A stretch of DNA of 64,000 bases from Cycas panzhihuaensis (lineage: Eukaryota; Cycadophyta): NCBI GenBank assembly GCA_023213395.1, contig CM041465.1, forward strand, positions 147,009,741 to 147,073,740, in the 5' to 3' direction. Shown here in pieces: positions 35,601 through 48,270 of this stretch. The translations under genes and the position numbers were made by a program. The notes beneath the pieces are model-generated. The model was not told where the DNA came from and did no database searches. It worked only from the letters and a program-made list of their open reading frames with translations. Every line of letters begins with the position of its first letter. Positions within the stretch are counted from its first letter, which is position 1.

Positions 35601-35900
35601 AATCTTGTGGAGCTGTAAGAAGTAGCCTAATGTTGTCCTTTCCTGCACTAAAGTATAATATAAAGTAGTTATCTATGCTACAACTAAGTTCATTTAGCTT
35701 ACAAAAGTTCTCATCAAGCTTGGATTTGCCTTCTACATTTTTTAATTAAATTGAGTTGTCAATTCATAAATTACTATCAAACTTCAACAAATAAATACCT
35801 TTATATAATAGTTGACTTGGATACTCATTTGATGGCACTTATTATATAAAGCCATTAAGCATCAAGATATGTAATAAGGTGTGGTGAGTGAAGATGAGAA
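32700..35900 (+). pseudogene. pol: Copia C pol, degraded
   Basis: Plus-strand order: protease (WLIDSSVTRHMIGLEKM, with DSS for DSG, about 32,790), GAG-pre-integrase (HIWHERLGHLNMKSLNLMSK, 33,297), integrase (FITFIDDFSRKVWVYFLRN, 33,540; LRSNNGGEY with Asn for Asp, 33,675; VAKRMNKTL with Lys for Glu, 33,790), RT (NDTWELTELPFGKKTINY, 34,590) and a longer open piece at 34,957-35,295. The latter has LYEDDL at the active site (Glu for the residue before DD) and MTDLGLLHYFLGIEV. RNase H traces run to about 35,890. Two of the three integrase catalytic residues are lost. Confidence 0.82.
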
Positions 35901-35930
35901 ATTAAGGCATTATGAATATTTAAGATTAAG

Positions 35931-37329
35931 TAATATAATTTAATTGATACTTTTCAAGGTGATTTTTTCCCATCTTAGAGTTTCTCAAATTAAATTTATC
36001 TTATTATGGCTTGTTGTTGATGGTTTACTTATCTTTTGATGTGCTTATCAATTACTCTTATTTCCATTTTAATTTATTTCTAAGAAGACCTTAGAAATTT
36101 TCCATAGGACTAGCCCTTTATAAATCTCCAAGGTTTCTTATCTTACCATCAATTTCCTTAAAAGAGGATAACTTTACATAGAATATACAAAAATCTTTGT
36201 TGTTTATCAATTTGATTTTCTCCTTGCTCCCTCTTCTTTAGCAGTTATTATTCTCTCACTTACTTAACTTTTAGGAATTTGAAGGAAATGGATAATTCCT
36301 TTGTACCCTCCTTTCATTTGTTATAGCTTACTCCTAATATTTATTTCTCTTTCTAGATATGATTCTTGTTTCTTGATTTTCAAAGTTTAATATAGTGACT
36401 TGTTCCTAAGGTAATACTCAAATGCTATTCTTTGGAAAGCTCCCATTTTTCATTTTTATTACTCTTCCTTTTATTTTTGTTACTCATATCCCATATTGCA
36501 TTAGAAAAGATATAGTCCATTTTACTCCTTTGTCCTTCCAACTAATCCACACCATCCTATTGACTATCTACGAAATATATTTTACATTCTATATATTATT
36601 TATATCTAGGCTTTTTGATCCAATAAGGACACATTAAATGTAAGTTATCTCCCTTGCTCTTTTACCACCTTATATTTAGTCTATTCGTACCTTAATATAA
36701 TTGGTAGAAGATTCAAGATAGTTATAGGTCAAGCCTTCACTATGGTCCCTCCTTCCTCCTTAACTAAGAAAATACTATTAGAGGGTATTAATACTCTATT
36801 ATATCTACATTAACCTTATTTCTCCCTATTTAGTGATCATTTCATGTGTGCCAAAGTTTATCCCTTGGGAGATTCTTCTTCTATGTGGGATCATTTTATG
36901 ATAATCTTAATTTAATTTTCATCTAGTATTTTCCTTGTTAACCTTCTCATATAAATCTTTCTTCAACCTCTTATTCTCTACATTTTCTATCAAATTAAAA
37001 TCCCTTATTATAACCTAAGGAAATTATACTATTTCATCTATCAAGCATTTCCATGAGCTAGCTCTTTCCATATATTCATTTTGACCATTTATTGATGTCA
37101 TTCTTACCAACTTCTAAATCATTTCGATATTTTCCCATACTAATCTATTATAGGGACTACAACCTTATTCTACTACCATACTTCCCATCTGTAAAGAAAT
37201 CAATAACACCACTCCTCTTACTTCTTCATGACATAGTAGTTGCCCTTTCATTCCTTTATATAACATCAAATGTTTATTCAAATGTTCATTTCCATTAGTT
37301 GAATTTCTTATAAATACAAAAAAGTCCAT
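35931..37329. other. AT-rich unassigned sequence
   Basis: No confident coding. The plus-strand open frames at 36,422 and 37,092 are hydrophobic, low-complexity and domain-free. On the minus strand a short VIIRDFNLIENVEN-like run near 36,990 faintly recalls the GDFN motif of LINE endonucleases, but the neighbourhood does not support it. Confidence 0.4.
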
Positions 37330-37597
37330 GTAGTGAACCTATTATCCACTACCCACAAAAAACTAATAACTAGTAGATGAACCTTGAGAGTAGAATGATA
37401 TTAGGCCTATTAAAATGCAAACAACTAAAAAACTAAACTAAAAATTGAAATTAAAAGCAAAGATAAAAGACAAAATAATTCTTCTTAAGAAAAGATTGAT
37501 AATTTGACTAATTCTTTAATAATAATGTTCATATAATATTTAGATAGTATATTTATACACCCTTTCATAATTCCTACCTTATGATATTTCAAATCTC

Positions 37598-37630
<33 letters not shown>

Positions 37631-37728
37631 TAATACTAATTATTTATTAAATATCACCCTATTCTAATTATTAAACCTATTCAACTACTATTAGCCATAA
37701 GTTGTGGGGTCCATAACATCCCCTCCCC
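37330..37728 (-). repeat. Probable 3' LTR fragment of another gypsy element
   Basis: On the minus strand a strong polypurine tract (AAATGGGGGAGGGGA, 37,743-37,729) is followed by TGTTATGGACCCCACAAC, the usual form of a plant gypsy 3' LTR start. A (TAA)n run and a GTATAAATA TATA-like box (about 37,552) follow. The far edge is a guess; no second copy was found. Confidence 0.45.
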
Positions 37729-37743
37729 CATTTAATAGATACT

Positions 37744-38060
37744 TTGCCTCTAAGTATTAGAAGGGTTGGTAATGATTTTTGAATTAAATGTGGTTCCTTA
37801 ATCACATCATTATTTAATAATTTTGTTTATTAATAGAATTTCCTAGTGTGAACCTTAGTTAAAATTCCTTACAACAATTAGTTGAAGTTCATTTAAAAAC
37901 CAAAACCCCCTGACTTAGAAATATGTATGGATGTGCTTATTGATCAAATGGAGTGTAAGCTTGTAGTAGGAAGAGCCAAGACCTAAATTATTAATTAGTG
38001 TGAAATTTTACAATACCCTAATGGATTTTAATTTAGTAAAATCGGTTAATAAAATTAGCA
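37744..38060 (-). pseudogene. Possible gypsy polyprotein C-terminus
   Basis: Just upstream of the polypurine tract (minus strand) the frame reads EPHLIQKSLPTLLILRGKVS, which resembles the chromodomain-proximal end of plant gypsy integrases. It is short and broken, and depends on the LTR call next to it. Confidence 0.3.
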
Positions 38061-38319
38061 TGACCTTCATTAGTAGGTTCAATCTTGAAATCGAGCTAAA
38101 GAACCCTTAGAGTTGATAAGGCTTGCCATCTCACTAAAAACATATAAAATTTTCTTTATTATTCAACTTGTAGGTGCCTAAGACTTATTGGAATATTATA
38201 TTTCATGAAATTGATGTAATGTTTGATTAGTAGATAAGTTGTCATTGGTCAATAGAAAAGGTTCTCCCCAATGATCTTATTTATTGATATATCAGAGAAA
38301 TAACATTTGATGATGATGA

Positions 38320-38381
<62 letters not shown>

Positions 38382-39159
38382 TACAATATAAGTGTCTTCT
38401 TTTGCATGTTGAATTTCATACTAAAAATATAATTCCAAATCTAGAAATATAAGGATGATGATATAACTCTCGAGCTAATCATGTAGAAAGCAATAAGATA
38501 AATCACTAGGAAATAAAACATAAAATATAAGAACACTCAATGTTATAGGATTTTATGCACATGTTGATATAAATAAGTATAGGTGAAGAGATCATGATCA
38601 CACTCACTAGAGTATGGAGAATGTTTTAAGGAGACATCATATCAAAGTAGTGTAGTGGCAATAGAGAGTAGGATAAAATAATTTAAAGTGGGTTGACACA
38701 AGAGATTGAATACCATATACACATGGTAATAATCTTCACTATTTGAGGATGATCTATACGTATGTTATGTAAGCCAATATTGAGTTAGTATGAGCCAATA
38801 TTAGCTCAAGCACCCATCATATGAGTGTTTGAGTATAGATGGGAATTTATCAAATATTTATATACACCATTGAGAATAAAATTTAGTTTATTACAAAGCT
38901 AGGGTAATGTGTTGATTGGGCTTCACGATATGCCATTGAGAGTATAATGTAGAACATTAATTTTATTAAAAGAACAATTAGGAAAATAAACTCCATAGAT
39001 AAATATGTAGACACCCATATGTAGATGCCATCACTATGGAAAGAAATCGCAAATGAAATTATTTCAGCTATAAATATAGAAATCATCAAAAAATGATGAA
39101 TTCATAAACCTTAAATTAATGATATCAATTTCAAGTTCTAGGAGTTTCATTTCCTGAAA
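38061..39159. other. AT-rich unassigned sequence with an (AT)n repeat
   Basis: Apart from the dinucleotide repeat at 38,323-38,378, nothing recognisable. The small minus-strand open frame at 38,883-39,089 is hydrophobic and domain-free. Confidence 0.4.
38323..38378. repeat. (AT)n microsatellite
   Basis: 28 uninterrupted AT units. Confidence 0.97.
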
Positions 39160-39520
39160 TTATAGTATAACCCCACTTTCCCAAGCATTAATAAGTAGGA
39201 ACCACTAAAGGGTTAAGAATTGATGTTAAGATTTATGCACAAGCCACTAAGCCCTCCAATAAGATGTGAGGTCATTAAGGTCACTAATAAGATCACAAGA
39301 AGGAAACTCTTAGCATGTTTATTTAAAGGTTGAAGATCACTTGTAAGGTTATTAACTATTATTATCTTTTAAAGAGAAAGTACTTTAATACTCCCTTTCG
39401 GTACTCATTATATATTGTATGATATATTTGAGTGATTTGTTATAAATAAGTACAAAAATTAGCCTTCCATATCCTATTTACATCAGATTTACAAGGTTGA
39501 TTTCTAGAGGAAATACTCCA
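39160..39520 (+). repeat. 5' LTR of G1
   Basis: It matches the minus strand of the G2 LTRs throughout (shared GTATAACCCCACTTTCC, AGAGAAAGTACTT, GAGGAAATACTCCA) and ends two bases before the primer site. The left edge is uncertain by a few bases. Confidence 0.8.
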
Positions 39521-39522
39521 AG

Positions 39523-39535
39523 TGGTATCAAAGCC
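39523..39535 (+). other. Primer-binding site of G1
   Basis: TGGTATCAAAGCC, initiator-Met type, identical to that of G2. Confidence 0.85.
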
Positions 39536-40779
39536 ATGCTTGGCAACCCTACAGAAGTGTTTTGGCATCAAAAGAACGGAATTTTTTTCCCCTTAGTGAT
39601 ATTAAGAACTCTCTTATAAAAATTTATTCAATTTTAATCATCTCTATTTTCTACATTTTTAGTTTTTTAAATATTTCCCTCCCTCCTTCCCTTTCCTCAA
39701 ATAAATAACTCTACTTAGTAGCTACCCAATTTAGTAGAGACCTTATACTTAAGGTCTATAAAAATCACAAGGATCTATCATTCTGGCTAAGCATACCATG
39801 GATTTTCTACCTCTTGTATGACTGACTAGAGATAACTCTCCTAAACCAAGCCCTAAATAGAACCTATCTATAGAATCATACCTTCACATATCCTCAGATA
39901 TATAAAAGAACCTCTAATAAGCTCCTTCTTTATCTTATCGTAAGTAACCCTTCGACCATATGTCCTATGTGGTACACAAGTTAGTGCTTAGCACCTAGAA
40001 GTTCCTTTTCACAAACACATATTCATGACTATAGACCTTATAGAGATGATCTTTCCCCCATAGGTAGTGCCCTAAGATATTGGGCCAAGCTATAGTGTTG
40101 ATAGAGAAGTTTATTAGAGGGCATGTAGAATTAAACATGACTTTATCAAGTGTCTAGTAGGCTTCCCTAAAAAAACATTAAACCTATGACACAATTGTCG
40201 ATCATCTAGTTACTATAAGCACAAACTTAAAAAAGTAAAGGCCATAACTTTGTCAATTTTGATCAGATTCATAAATAGTTTAAACTTATAAATAGTTTAA
40301 ACTACTACATTCACTATAAAAAAATAAAAAAGAAAAAAGAAGTCCATAATAAAAAGATTACTGTTAAAATTTATATATCTTATTTCAATCAACATATGGC
40401 ATTGATCATTTTGCACTAGGTCAACTTTTGTAGTGAATTTTGGGTATAGTGACATTCAAATCACCAATGGGCCCCACTGCCTAAATTTCACCCTTAGAAT
40501 TCATCTATCCCATTTTGATGAGCTCTTCGTGCTTGTCTGAGTGGAATAAGTATCCTTCTTATGAAACTTTTGGGGTAAACAAGCTATAAACACCTTGTGT
40601 TCCCTTTATTTTTTTGCCTTCCTTACCCTATTTATCTTTTGTAACATTTCCCTATCTCTTAAATCCCATTCTTTCTTGATCTTTTTTATTGCATATATTT
40701 TCCCTTCTTTCTACTTATTCCTACTCCTTTAAGCTAGTTTTGTATTTTTGATAGTACTAACACAAGGAGGAAAGCTTGC
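39536..40779 (+). other. G1 leader
   Basis: About 1.2 kb before gag, homologous in reverse complement to the G2 leader around 58,500-58,750 (shared GATCTATCATT, GGCTAAGCATA and CAGATATATAA words). No gene. Confidence 0.6.
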
Positions 40780-41400
40780 TAATCTAGAACATGACTTCAT
40801 GACTTTCAAATAAGAGATGCATCAAAAATTAAATGGCCTTTCCACAAAAGTAAAGGTTACCAACATGATTACTAATGTGTTGTAAACTTAGTCTTAAAGA
40901 ACAGGGATATTAAACATAATAGGTAATGCTCCTCCTCCTTAAGAACATCAACTCCTATACGCCTCCATCCACATGGATGGAAGAGCCTATCATTGGTTCA
41001 ATTGATAGAAATAAGAATACCTCCCTAATCAAACATGGTTATAGTTCACAAGTTATTCTTTTAAATAGTACAAGGACACATGGAGTCAATACTTCTTCAC
41101 TCAACTTGCATGGCTTAAGCAAACAACAATAATGGAGACTTTCACCGATGAATTCCAAGCTTTATATAATGACTCTCTATAAAGTCAAAGCTTGGATAAA
41201 TAGATAGTAATTAACATTTATATGGCCAAACTCTAGCATCATATCCAAATATGACTGAAGATTATAGCAGTAAACTCCCTCAAGAAAGCCTTTAAATGGG
41301 TTTGAATAGTAGAGGCTAAATTTGTAATTAATAGACCTTCAACACACAAAGGGATAACCCCTAGCTTTTATGGCCTTGCAAGTCAAACTTTTAATGACCA
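40780..41400 (+). pseudogene. gag: G1 gag
   Basis: Gag-domain signatures HMDGRAYHWF (about 40,975) and ETFTDEFQALYNDSL, then KAFKWV, are in the order of the retrotransposon gag domain and resemble G2 gag. Heavily broken. Confidence 0.65.
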
Positions 41401-41559
41401 TAATCCTAATTTGATGGTACCATTCATCCATAGTCTAACTTTTCACATATGAGATCATGTTAGGATGATCTCACTTGCTTGGCTATTGATCGATAGAATA
41501 AAGATCCCTTTACCAAATAGGTTCAAATTTCCCAAGTCAAAGCACAATGTTGACTAGAG

Positions 41560-42968
41560 GCTAGCCTATGTATGTAGTGCATAGAAAAGTGGACTCTCAA
41601 GCATGGTCACATCTATAAGGCATAACGTATGGTCTTTTTAATTAACCCTTCCCTATCCCCTAAAGAATTCTTAGACTATGATTCCAAACATGAGGTTGAT
41701 GATGAAATCCAAGAAGACTCCACCTTGAACTCTCATACTAAAGTTTTCTTATCAATTATTGGCTCCACTTCTTGCCGTAAACCCTTACGTGTCAAGGGAA
41801 TTCTTTACAAGACTCTAATGTTAATTCTGATCAATAGTGGCATGTTACTCAATTTTCTTGATATCTCTTTAATATGATAACTTAATCTCTATATAGTCTC
41901 AAAAAATGGCTTCGCCTACTCCCTACTAGGGTATGAGAAGCTGTACTATGCTGGTGTTATTAAAAATCTCTAGGTCCACATCAACATCTACCTTTTGGTC
42001 TCAAAACTCTATGCATTACTGATAGGAGGGTCCGATGCTATCTTCGAGATCCAGTGGCTATAAACCTTAGGGACTTATAGTACAAACAACTTGCCCATAA
42101 ACTCATTCATCGCATTTAAAGACCAAATGGGTATGATATAAAAAATCTATAGGATTTAGTCCCCTTCAAGCTAAGAGGTTTCACTAAGACACATAAAATG
42201 AAACCTTCAATCCCACCTTGGGTATATAATTTACCTCAACAATAATTTAGGTTGAAGCATAAATTCACCCACATATCTAGGATATCATCATTAAATATGA
42301 ATAGGTATTTGCCCCCCTACCTACCACTACCCTACTTGATCACGATTATTATCACATAATCGAACTCCAATCTAATCATGACCTCATCAGTTTGAGACCT
42401 TATTACAATTCACACTTTCAGAAAAATAAAATTAAGATGCTCACTGCTAACTCATGGACATGGGCATAATTTAACCAAGCAAAAGCCCTTACATATAGCT
42501 TTAATAGTCTTGGTTAGTAAGAAAGATAACTCCTAATACCTTTGCATAGATTAGAGGAAACTAAATAAGATTATCATCAATAATAAGTTCCCTAATCTAT
42601 GGATAGACAACATGTTAGATAAAATCCATTGCACATCCATCTTTTCTAGCTAAATTTATAATTTAGTTATTATCAAATCTTGATTACCCCTGAAGATTGC
42701 CATAAGATAGTATTCCAGATATAACACAACTATTTTAAGTTTCGAGTAATGTCTTTTGGCCTTCGTAATGCATTAGTTACCTTCCAGGCTCTCATGAATA
42801 AGAATTTTAGCCCCTATTATTAGAAATTTATCATCATTTTCTTTAATGGTATCCCCATTTATAGTACCTGCTTAGACCACCACATTCACCCCCTACAGCT
42901 TGTTATTCAAACATTACATCAACACTAATTGTATGCAAAACTTTCTAAGTGTGAGTTTAAGAAACTAT
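41560..42968 (+). pseudogene. G1 protease and first part of RT
   Basis: The open stretch 41,629-41,877 gives DYDSKHEVDDEIQEDSTLNS and a protease core ILINSGMLLNFLD with Asn for the catalytic Asp. RT follows from about 42,290. At the active site (about 42,838) the residues FFNGIPIYS replace the DD pair with NG, so the enzyme is dead. The reading stops at 42,968 in KCEFKKL, where copia E begins. Confidence 0.78.
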
Positions 42969-43280
42969 TGAAGGAAGGATGGATCTAGGAGATAAATCAC
43001 TCACATGCACACAATAGCAATGGAGAATGAAAAAGAAGATAAAACAAGATATGAGAGTAAGCTTGGAGATGAGAATGAATAATGACTCCCTCCTTAAGAT
43101 TTCACCTTTTATTATTGAGGGTGAGCATTAGGGTTAGGATTTTCCCGCCTAATGACATGAACCCGAAATTACATCTAAATGTACATAAAGTACATTTTAT
43201 TAAGAGACTAATGCTAATAATATATCCTAAGGTCACATAATTAATCTACATAAATGACCTTGATTCATTAACCTCTTTCA
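42969..43280 (-). repeat. 3' LTR of copia E
   Basis: 312 bp, about 95% identical to 50,261-50,572. The minus-strand start TGAAAGAGG follows the polypurine run AAGGGGGGAT (43,290-43,281). Confidence 0.93.
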
Positions 43281-43788
43281 ATCCCCCCCTTAATGGTGGA
43301 AGGTCATTTTTTAGAAAATCTATTTTATGAGGTCTTCATTTGAGCCTCACTATTACATTAAAATTCTAAATGACACTTTTGTGGGAAAACCCTCATGGGG
43401 AATAAAAACCCATGAACTTTCTAAGATCTATAGCCCCTTTTATAAATCAAAATATCTAAGGTGGATCTTTGATGTAGCCTGATAGCCAAGTAGCTTAAAT
43501 GTGCAGCTTAATCTGCTAAGTCTCCATATACTCTTTGGTCATCCCCTATGCCCTTTTGGGTTTTCACAGGTTCTAATTTTCTAAAACAAGTACAACCCTT
43601 ATCCTTCTGTGCCCACATAGGGTTTTCACAAAGAGGATAGAGCAGAGATTTACTCTTATTCTTATGCACCCACAAGGGGTTTTCATGAAGAGAATAGAGT
43701 ATGATGATCATGTTGCCATCTTTTTTTATCAATCGAAGATGGAGGCCCTAAGGCCGAGCTGCCTTCAAAATTGTTCAAACTTCACCCT
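43281..43788 (-). other. Copia E 3' untranslated region with short tandem repeats
   Basis: Between RNase H and the polypurine tract, a GGGTTTTCA-containing unit recurs at about 43,556, 43,620 and 43,677, spaced 57-64 bp (for example CCCACATAGGGTTTTCACAA and CCCACAAGGGGTTTTCATGA). An open frame across it (43,508-43,732, minus) simply reads the repeat. Confidence 0.6.
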
Positions 43789-46700
43789 TTATAGTGGTTT
43801 AGTGAAGATATCAGCCACTTGATCTATTGTAGGATAGTAATCTAATTGAATTATGTCATCATGAACAAGTTCCCTAATCTCGTGGACTTTCGTACTTATG
43901 TGTTTGGTATGATCATGAAATACATGATTTTTTGCCATGCAGATTGCTAATTGATTATCCACATGAAGACTTGTAGGACTTGTTTGGGTGATATTCAATG
44001 TTTCCAATAATTTTCTCAGCCATATCACCTCTTTACTAGTCTCAGAAGCAGTAATGTATTCAGCTTTGGCAGTTGAATCTACAACTATCTTCTGCTGTCT
44101 TGATCTCCCTAATATTGGTGCTGTTCCAAGAAACATTACATAGCTAGACGTAGATCTTCCTGTATCTTTATCTCCTGTAAAGTCTGAGTCTATGTATGCA
44201 GAAAGCTTGAAGTCTAAATTAGGTTCATACAACAGACCATATTTGTTGGTCGTCTTAAGGTATCTCAACACTCATTCTTTGCCAATGATTCTACTTAGGA
44301 TTTGTCATGTAACGAGCAAGAATGCCGACAGAGTGTATAATATGTAGCCTTATATTGGTAGTGTAGATGAGACTACCTACAAGTTTCCTATAGAGTGTTG
44401 CGTCTGCCTCCCTAGTGTCACCTTGAGCTAAGAGTTTGGTGTTAAGATCCATAGGTAACATCACTGGTCGAGCATCTTCTAACCGGAACTTAGTTAGAAG
44501 ATCATTGATGTATTTTTCTTGGGAGAGGAAAATTTTTCTATTCTTTTGTGTTACTTCAATTCCCAAGTAATATTTCATTAAACCAAGGTTAGACAATTCG
44601 AACGTTTTGCCAAGGTCCTTTTTCAGCTGGCTTATTGCCTATTCAATATTACCCATTACTAGCATGTCATATATAAAGATTATGAGATAAGTGACTTTAT
44701 CCTTATGGCACTTGATGAACAACATTGCATCAATATCTTAATAGTCACAAACCTCATATCCAAGTTTCCTTATCCTTTCAGACAACTTGGCAAACTAAGC
44801 GCGAAGGGCTTGTTTAAGGCCATACAAGGACTTTTTGACCCTGCAAACCTTATGCTCTTGACCTTCGATCTCATATCCTTTTGGCTGAGCCATGTAAATT
44901 TCTTCTTCAAGATCTTCATTAAGAAATGCGGTCTTAATATCGAGTTGGTGGATTTTTCAACCCTGTTAAGTAACCAAGGCCACAAGAGTTCTAATTGTAG
45001 GCCACTTGGTTATAGGCGCAAAGACTTCAATGTAGTTGATGCCTTCCCTTTGTGTAAATCCTTTAGCTACCAACCTTGCCTTATGTTTTTCAAGGGTACC
45101 GTCTGATCTATATTTGTTTTTTAACACCCATTTATTTTGAACTACCTTTCTGCCAAGTGGTAGATCAATGAGCTCCCATGTCTTAGTTCTTGATAAGAGA
45201 TTGGTACTCTTCATTCATGGCATTTCTCCAAGCTATATGCTTTACAGCTTCTTGGTATGTTAAGGGCTCTTCATTAAGAGTAAGGTGCAGTTCTGTTGGT
45301 TCAAGCTCAGTGTATAATGATTCCTGCATTCTTGCTCTATGGGCACTTTGAGTGCCAGTTTTGCCCACCTTATCTAGTCATATGTCCTTATTGAGCCGGC
45401 GGGCTTCTCGAGATCCTCGAGTTGGGAATGATGTCCTTATTTCCCCAACTTCTTAGTTCTTATCATGTTCATTAAAATGATTATTTTATGAGGAGGATGC
45501 TAATGTGCTTGAGGAAGATGGTCCTTCTACCACTATTTTGCCTTTGTCAACTGAAGATGGAGAGGATGGTTCTTCTATAATGGCTTTGCCTTTGTCAACT
45601 CTGCTATCTTCAAAAGATGGTGTTGGATGTACACTCATTTATTCAGAGTCACAACTTGTATCCTCCAAGGCTCTATTGTCAGCTTCTAACATTTGAAGTA
45701 ATTTATGTCTGTCCCCCCCCCCCCCCCCCCTCCTCCCCCAAATTTTGGAATCTAAACATCATACTTGATAACATTATTATAGTGGCATGAGGGTACTATG
45801 GAGTCTAATTTAAGTAATTGATCCTTTGTCTCCACAAAAATGGCATTTCTGGTAATGATAATTTTTCATTGTGAAGGTATGAAGACCTTATACCCTTTCT
45901 TATCCATAGGGTATCTAACAAAGATACCTTTAAGTGCCCTTGGCTAGAGTTTATTTCGATCTACATCTAGAATATAGGCATAGCATGTAGAGCTAAAATT
46001 TCTAAAGTAGTGAATAATGGGGGCTTGTCTTGACCACTTTTCATTAGGTGATTGTACTTCCTTTGATGGGCTAACAACATTGATACAATAAACAGTTGTC
46101 TAGATTACTTCAGCCCATAGATAGGCAGGTATATTTTTATATATTAACATAGCATGAGCCATGTTTATGATTGTCCTGTTCATGCACTCAGCAACTCCAT
46201 TTTACTGTGGCGTACCTGCTACTGTTGTTTGATGCTTGATGTCATTATCTCAAAGGTAGCTTTCAAACTCATGTGAGGTATATTCACCACCATTATCAGT
46301 TTGAAGATATTTGAGTTAATAACCTGACTCTTTTTCGGTGAGGGCTTTGAATTCCTTGAATATACAGAATGCTTCAACTTTCTTGTGTAGAAAAGCTACC
46401 CATACTTTTCTAGTGAAATCATCAATTAAAGAGATGTAATATAGCTTGCCCTTCAGTGAAGGAATGGGCATTAGCCTGCACAAATCAGAGTGTACCAATT
46501 GTAATAGATGGCTCGATTTCCACTGACTTTTGGGAAAGGGTTATCGATGAGATTTGGCAATGATATAAGCTTCACATTTAAAGGGCTTAGAGGAAAACTT
46601 TGGAAGGTTTGGAAGAGTGTTAGAAAGATCTCTAAGTCTATCAATGTGAACATGGCCCATACGAGCATGCCAAAGAGCTTCTTGTGACAACGTTGAATGG

Positions 46701-48270
46701 GTTAATATGGAATTAAATGCAAATTCTTCATCGGCACAAGGGCTTTGGGCACAATGAGCTTCAGAAGATAGAGAGCCATTTAGTCAAAAGAGTTTGCTAG
46801 AGAGACGTCCAGTCAAAACCACCCAATTAGTTGGAGGGTGAATGACCTTAAGAGTCTGGTCATTTGTGGTTACACTCAGATCAAATCCACGAGAAGCAAG
46901 TGTGGATAAAGAGAGTAGGTTTTGTTTGAGATTGGGTATATATAAGACATCAAGCAATGTAAAATCTTCTAAGCCTGGGAGTCTTAGGCGAATGTTGCCA
47001 ATTCCTTCAACAGGTTGTTGTGATTTATCAACCATGTGAACAACTCAATGAATATTTGAGTCAAATGTTTGATATAAACTGTGATTACATATCATATGTT
47101 GAGTTACTCATGTGTCCATGATTCACTGTCCATCGATTGAAGCCACACTATTAGCAATTCCACTAAGGCTTAGTATTGGTGAAGGGAATTCACAAGTGAT
47201 ATATCTACACCGAGCTTCAAAGTATCTCTTAGGTTGGTCAATATCATTTGATGTTGAAGATCCCTCAATTCTTTAAATGTGTGCTTGTACAAAACCTGCA
47301 CCACTAAAGGATTTTTCACAAGTTTCTTCAACATTGTGAGCTCCATGTTTTGGTTGGAACTTGGCCAACTTATAAGTGGCAGTTCTGCAATCTTTTGCTA
47401 AGTGTCCTTTACAGTTATACCAATCACACATAATGGTTTGATTACCAGTCCCTAAAGAAGTACTAGTTTGACCTAACTGTCTTGCTCTTTGTTGAGGTGG
47501 CCCTTGGCCTTGAAACTGTCGAGGTTATGATTGAGGGTTTGATTGATCTTGTGGATAATTTTCCATATTTCTTCCTCTTCCTCTTGCTTGGTTATTTCCT
47601 CTGCCACGAGAGGGACCTTGATTTTTTGTGTAGCAAACTTCTTCTTCTACCTCAAAGGTTACATATGGAAGAGAGTCAGAGGCTATAAAGTTTGTATCAA
47701 AGGTCTTGTCAAATTCTATAAACTTCTCGAGAAGTGCTTTGAAGTTGAGTGTCTTCAATGTTCCACTAGATTAAAGACTTGTAAACAAGTTTTTATAATC
47801 AGGGACATGTAAACATGACTAGATCAAAAATGCCCAAGTGATGCATTGGGTCTTAAAGTTTTTATCAATTGCCTGTTTGATTGGTCGAAGGAGATTTATT
47901 GTCTCATGAGCTTGTCCCTTATGTATTTTTAATTTGTTCATTTTCAAAACAAGATGAACAAATTCTAAATCTAACTTTGTATCAAAGTTCTTTCTAAGAA
48001 CTTCTAGGACCTTCCAGGCTGTATCATGTTCCTCTTCGTTTAGCAAGTTGTGCAAGGAATGATTAATGACCAACAAAATTCCTGCACAAATCTTTTCATC
48101 ATCTATCTCCCATTGTAGTTTAGTTATAGCATCTGTAGAAGCTATTAGGGCAGATCCAATGGAAGCAGCTATTGTAGTCGTTGACGGTATGTTGGGTGTA
48201 GGCTACAAGTGGGCTCTCCAAAGGCCTTCATACTTTACAGCATTTTTAATTCTAGTGATGATGAAGAAGT
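43789..48270 (-). pseudogene. gag-pol: Copia E gag-pol, mostly readable but broken
   Basis: Minus-strand order: Gag with KLQWEIDDEKICAGIL (about 48,130), LLNEEEHDTAWKVLEVL, an RG-rich tail (SRGRGNNQARGRGRN) and a knuckle CDWYNCKGHLAKDC (about 47,430). Protease follows (about 47,120). The integrase has HSDLC, a TDNGGEY motif and AECMNRT, so all three acidic residues are kept. RT has long open pieces at 45,214-44,966 and 44,596-44,291. RNase H (44,271-43,789) has FKLSAYIDSDFTGDKDTGRS, ADIFTKPL and an intact core. At the RT active site (about 44,670) FIYDML replaces the DD pair with YD. At least one frameshift separates RT from RNase H and about ten stops are present. A poly-Gly run from a poly-C tract lies between integrase and RT. 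Confidence 0.92.
45713..45730. repeat. Poly-C tract in copia E pol
   Basis: Eighteen consecutive C on the plus strand encode polyglycine on the minus strand, in the variable linker between integrase and RT. Slippage here may shift the frame. Confidence 0.95.

Larger units (their letters stand above)
24083..35930 (+). mobile_element. Copia C: plus-strand Ty1/copia element, host of copia D
   Basis: A probable 5' LTR ends at a primer site (24,370). A long leader, gag (26,256) and pol (to about 35,900) follow on the plus strand. Copia D interrupts gag at 26,842/31,991, and ignoring the insert and one copy of its 5-bp target duplication restores the gag frame. The 3' LTR could not be found, so the element is probably truncated. 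The left boundary is an estimate. Confidence 0.7.

Noticed and set aside
36890-37050. Possible LINE endonuclease fragment (RDFN motif, minus strand)
   Set aside because: A four-residue resemblance without the neighbouring conserved blocks; not enough for a call.
36422-37298. Two hydrophobic plus-strand ORFs of about 70 codons
   Set aside because: Low-complexity T-rich translation, no start context, no domain and no neighbouring support.
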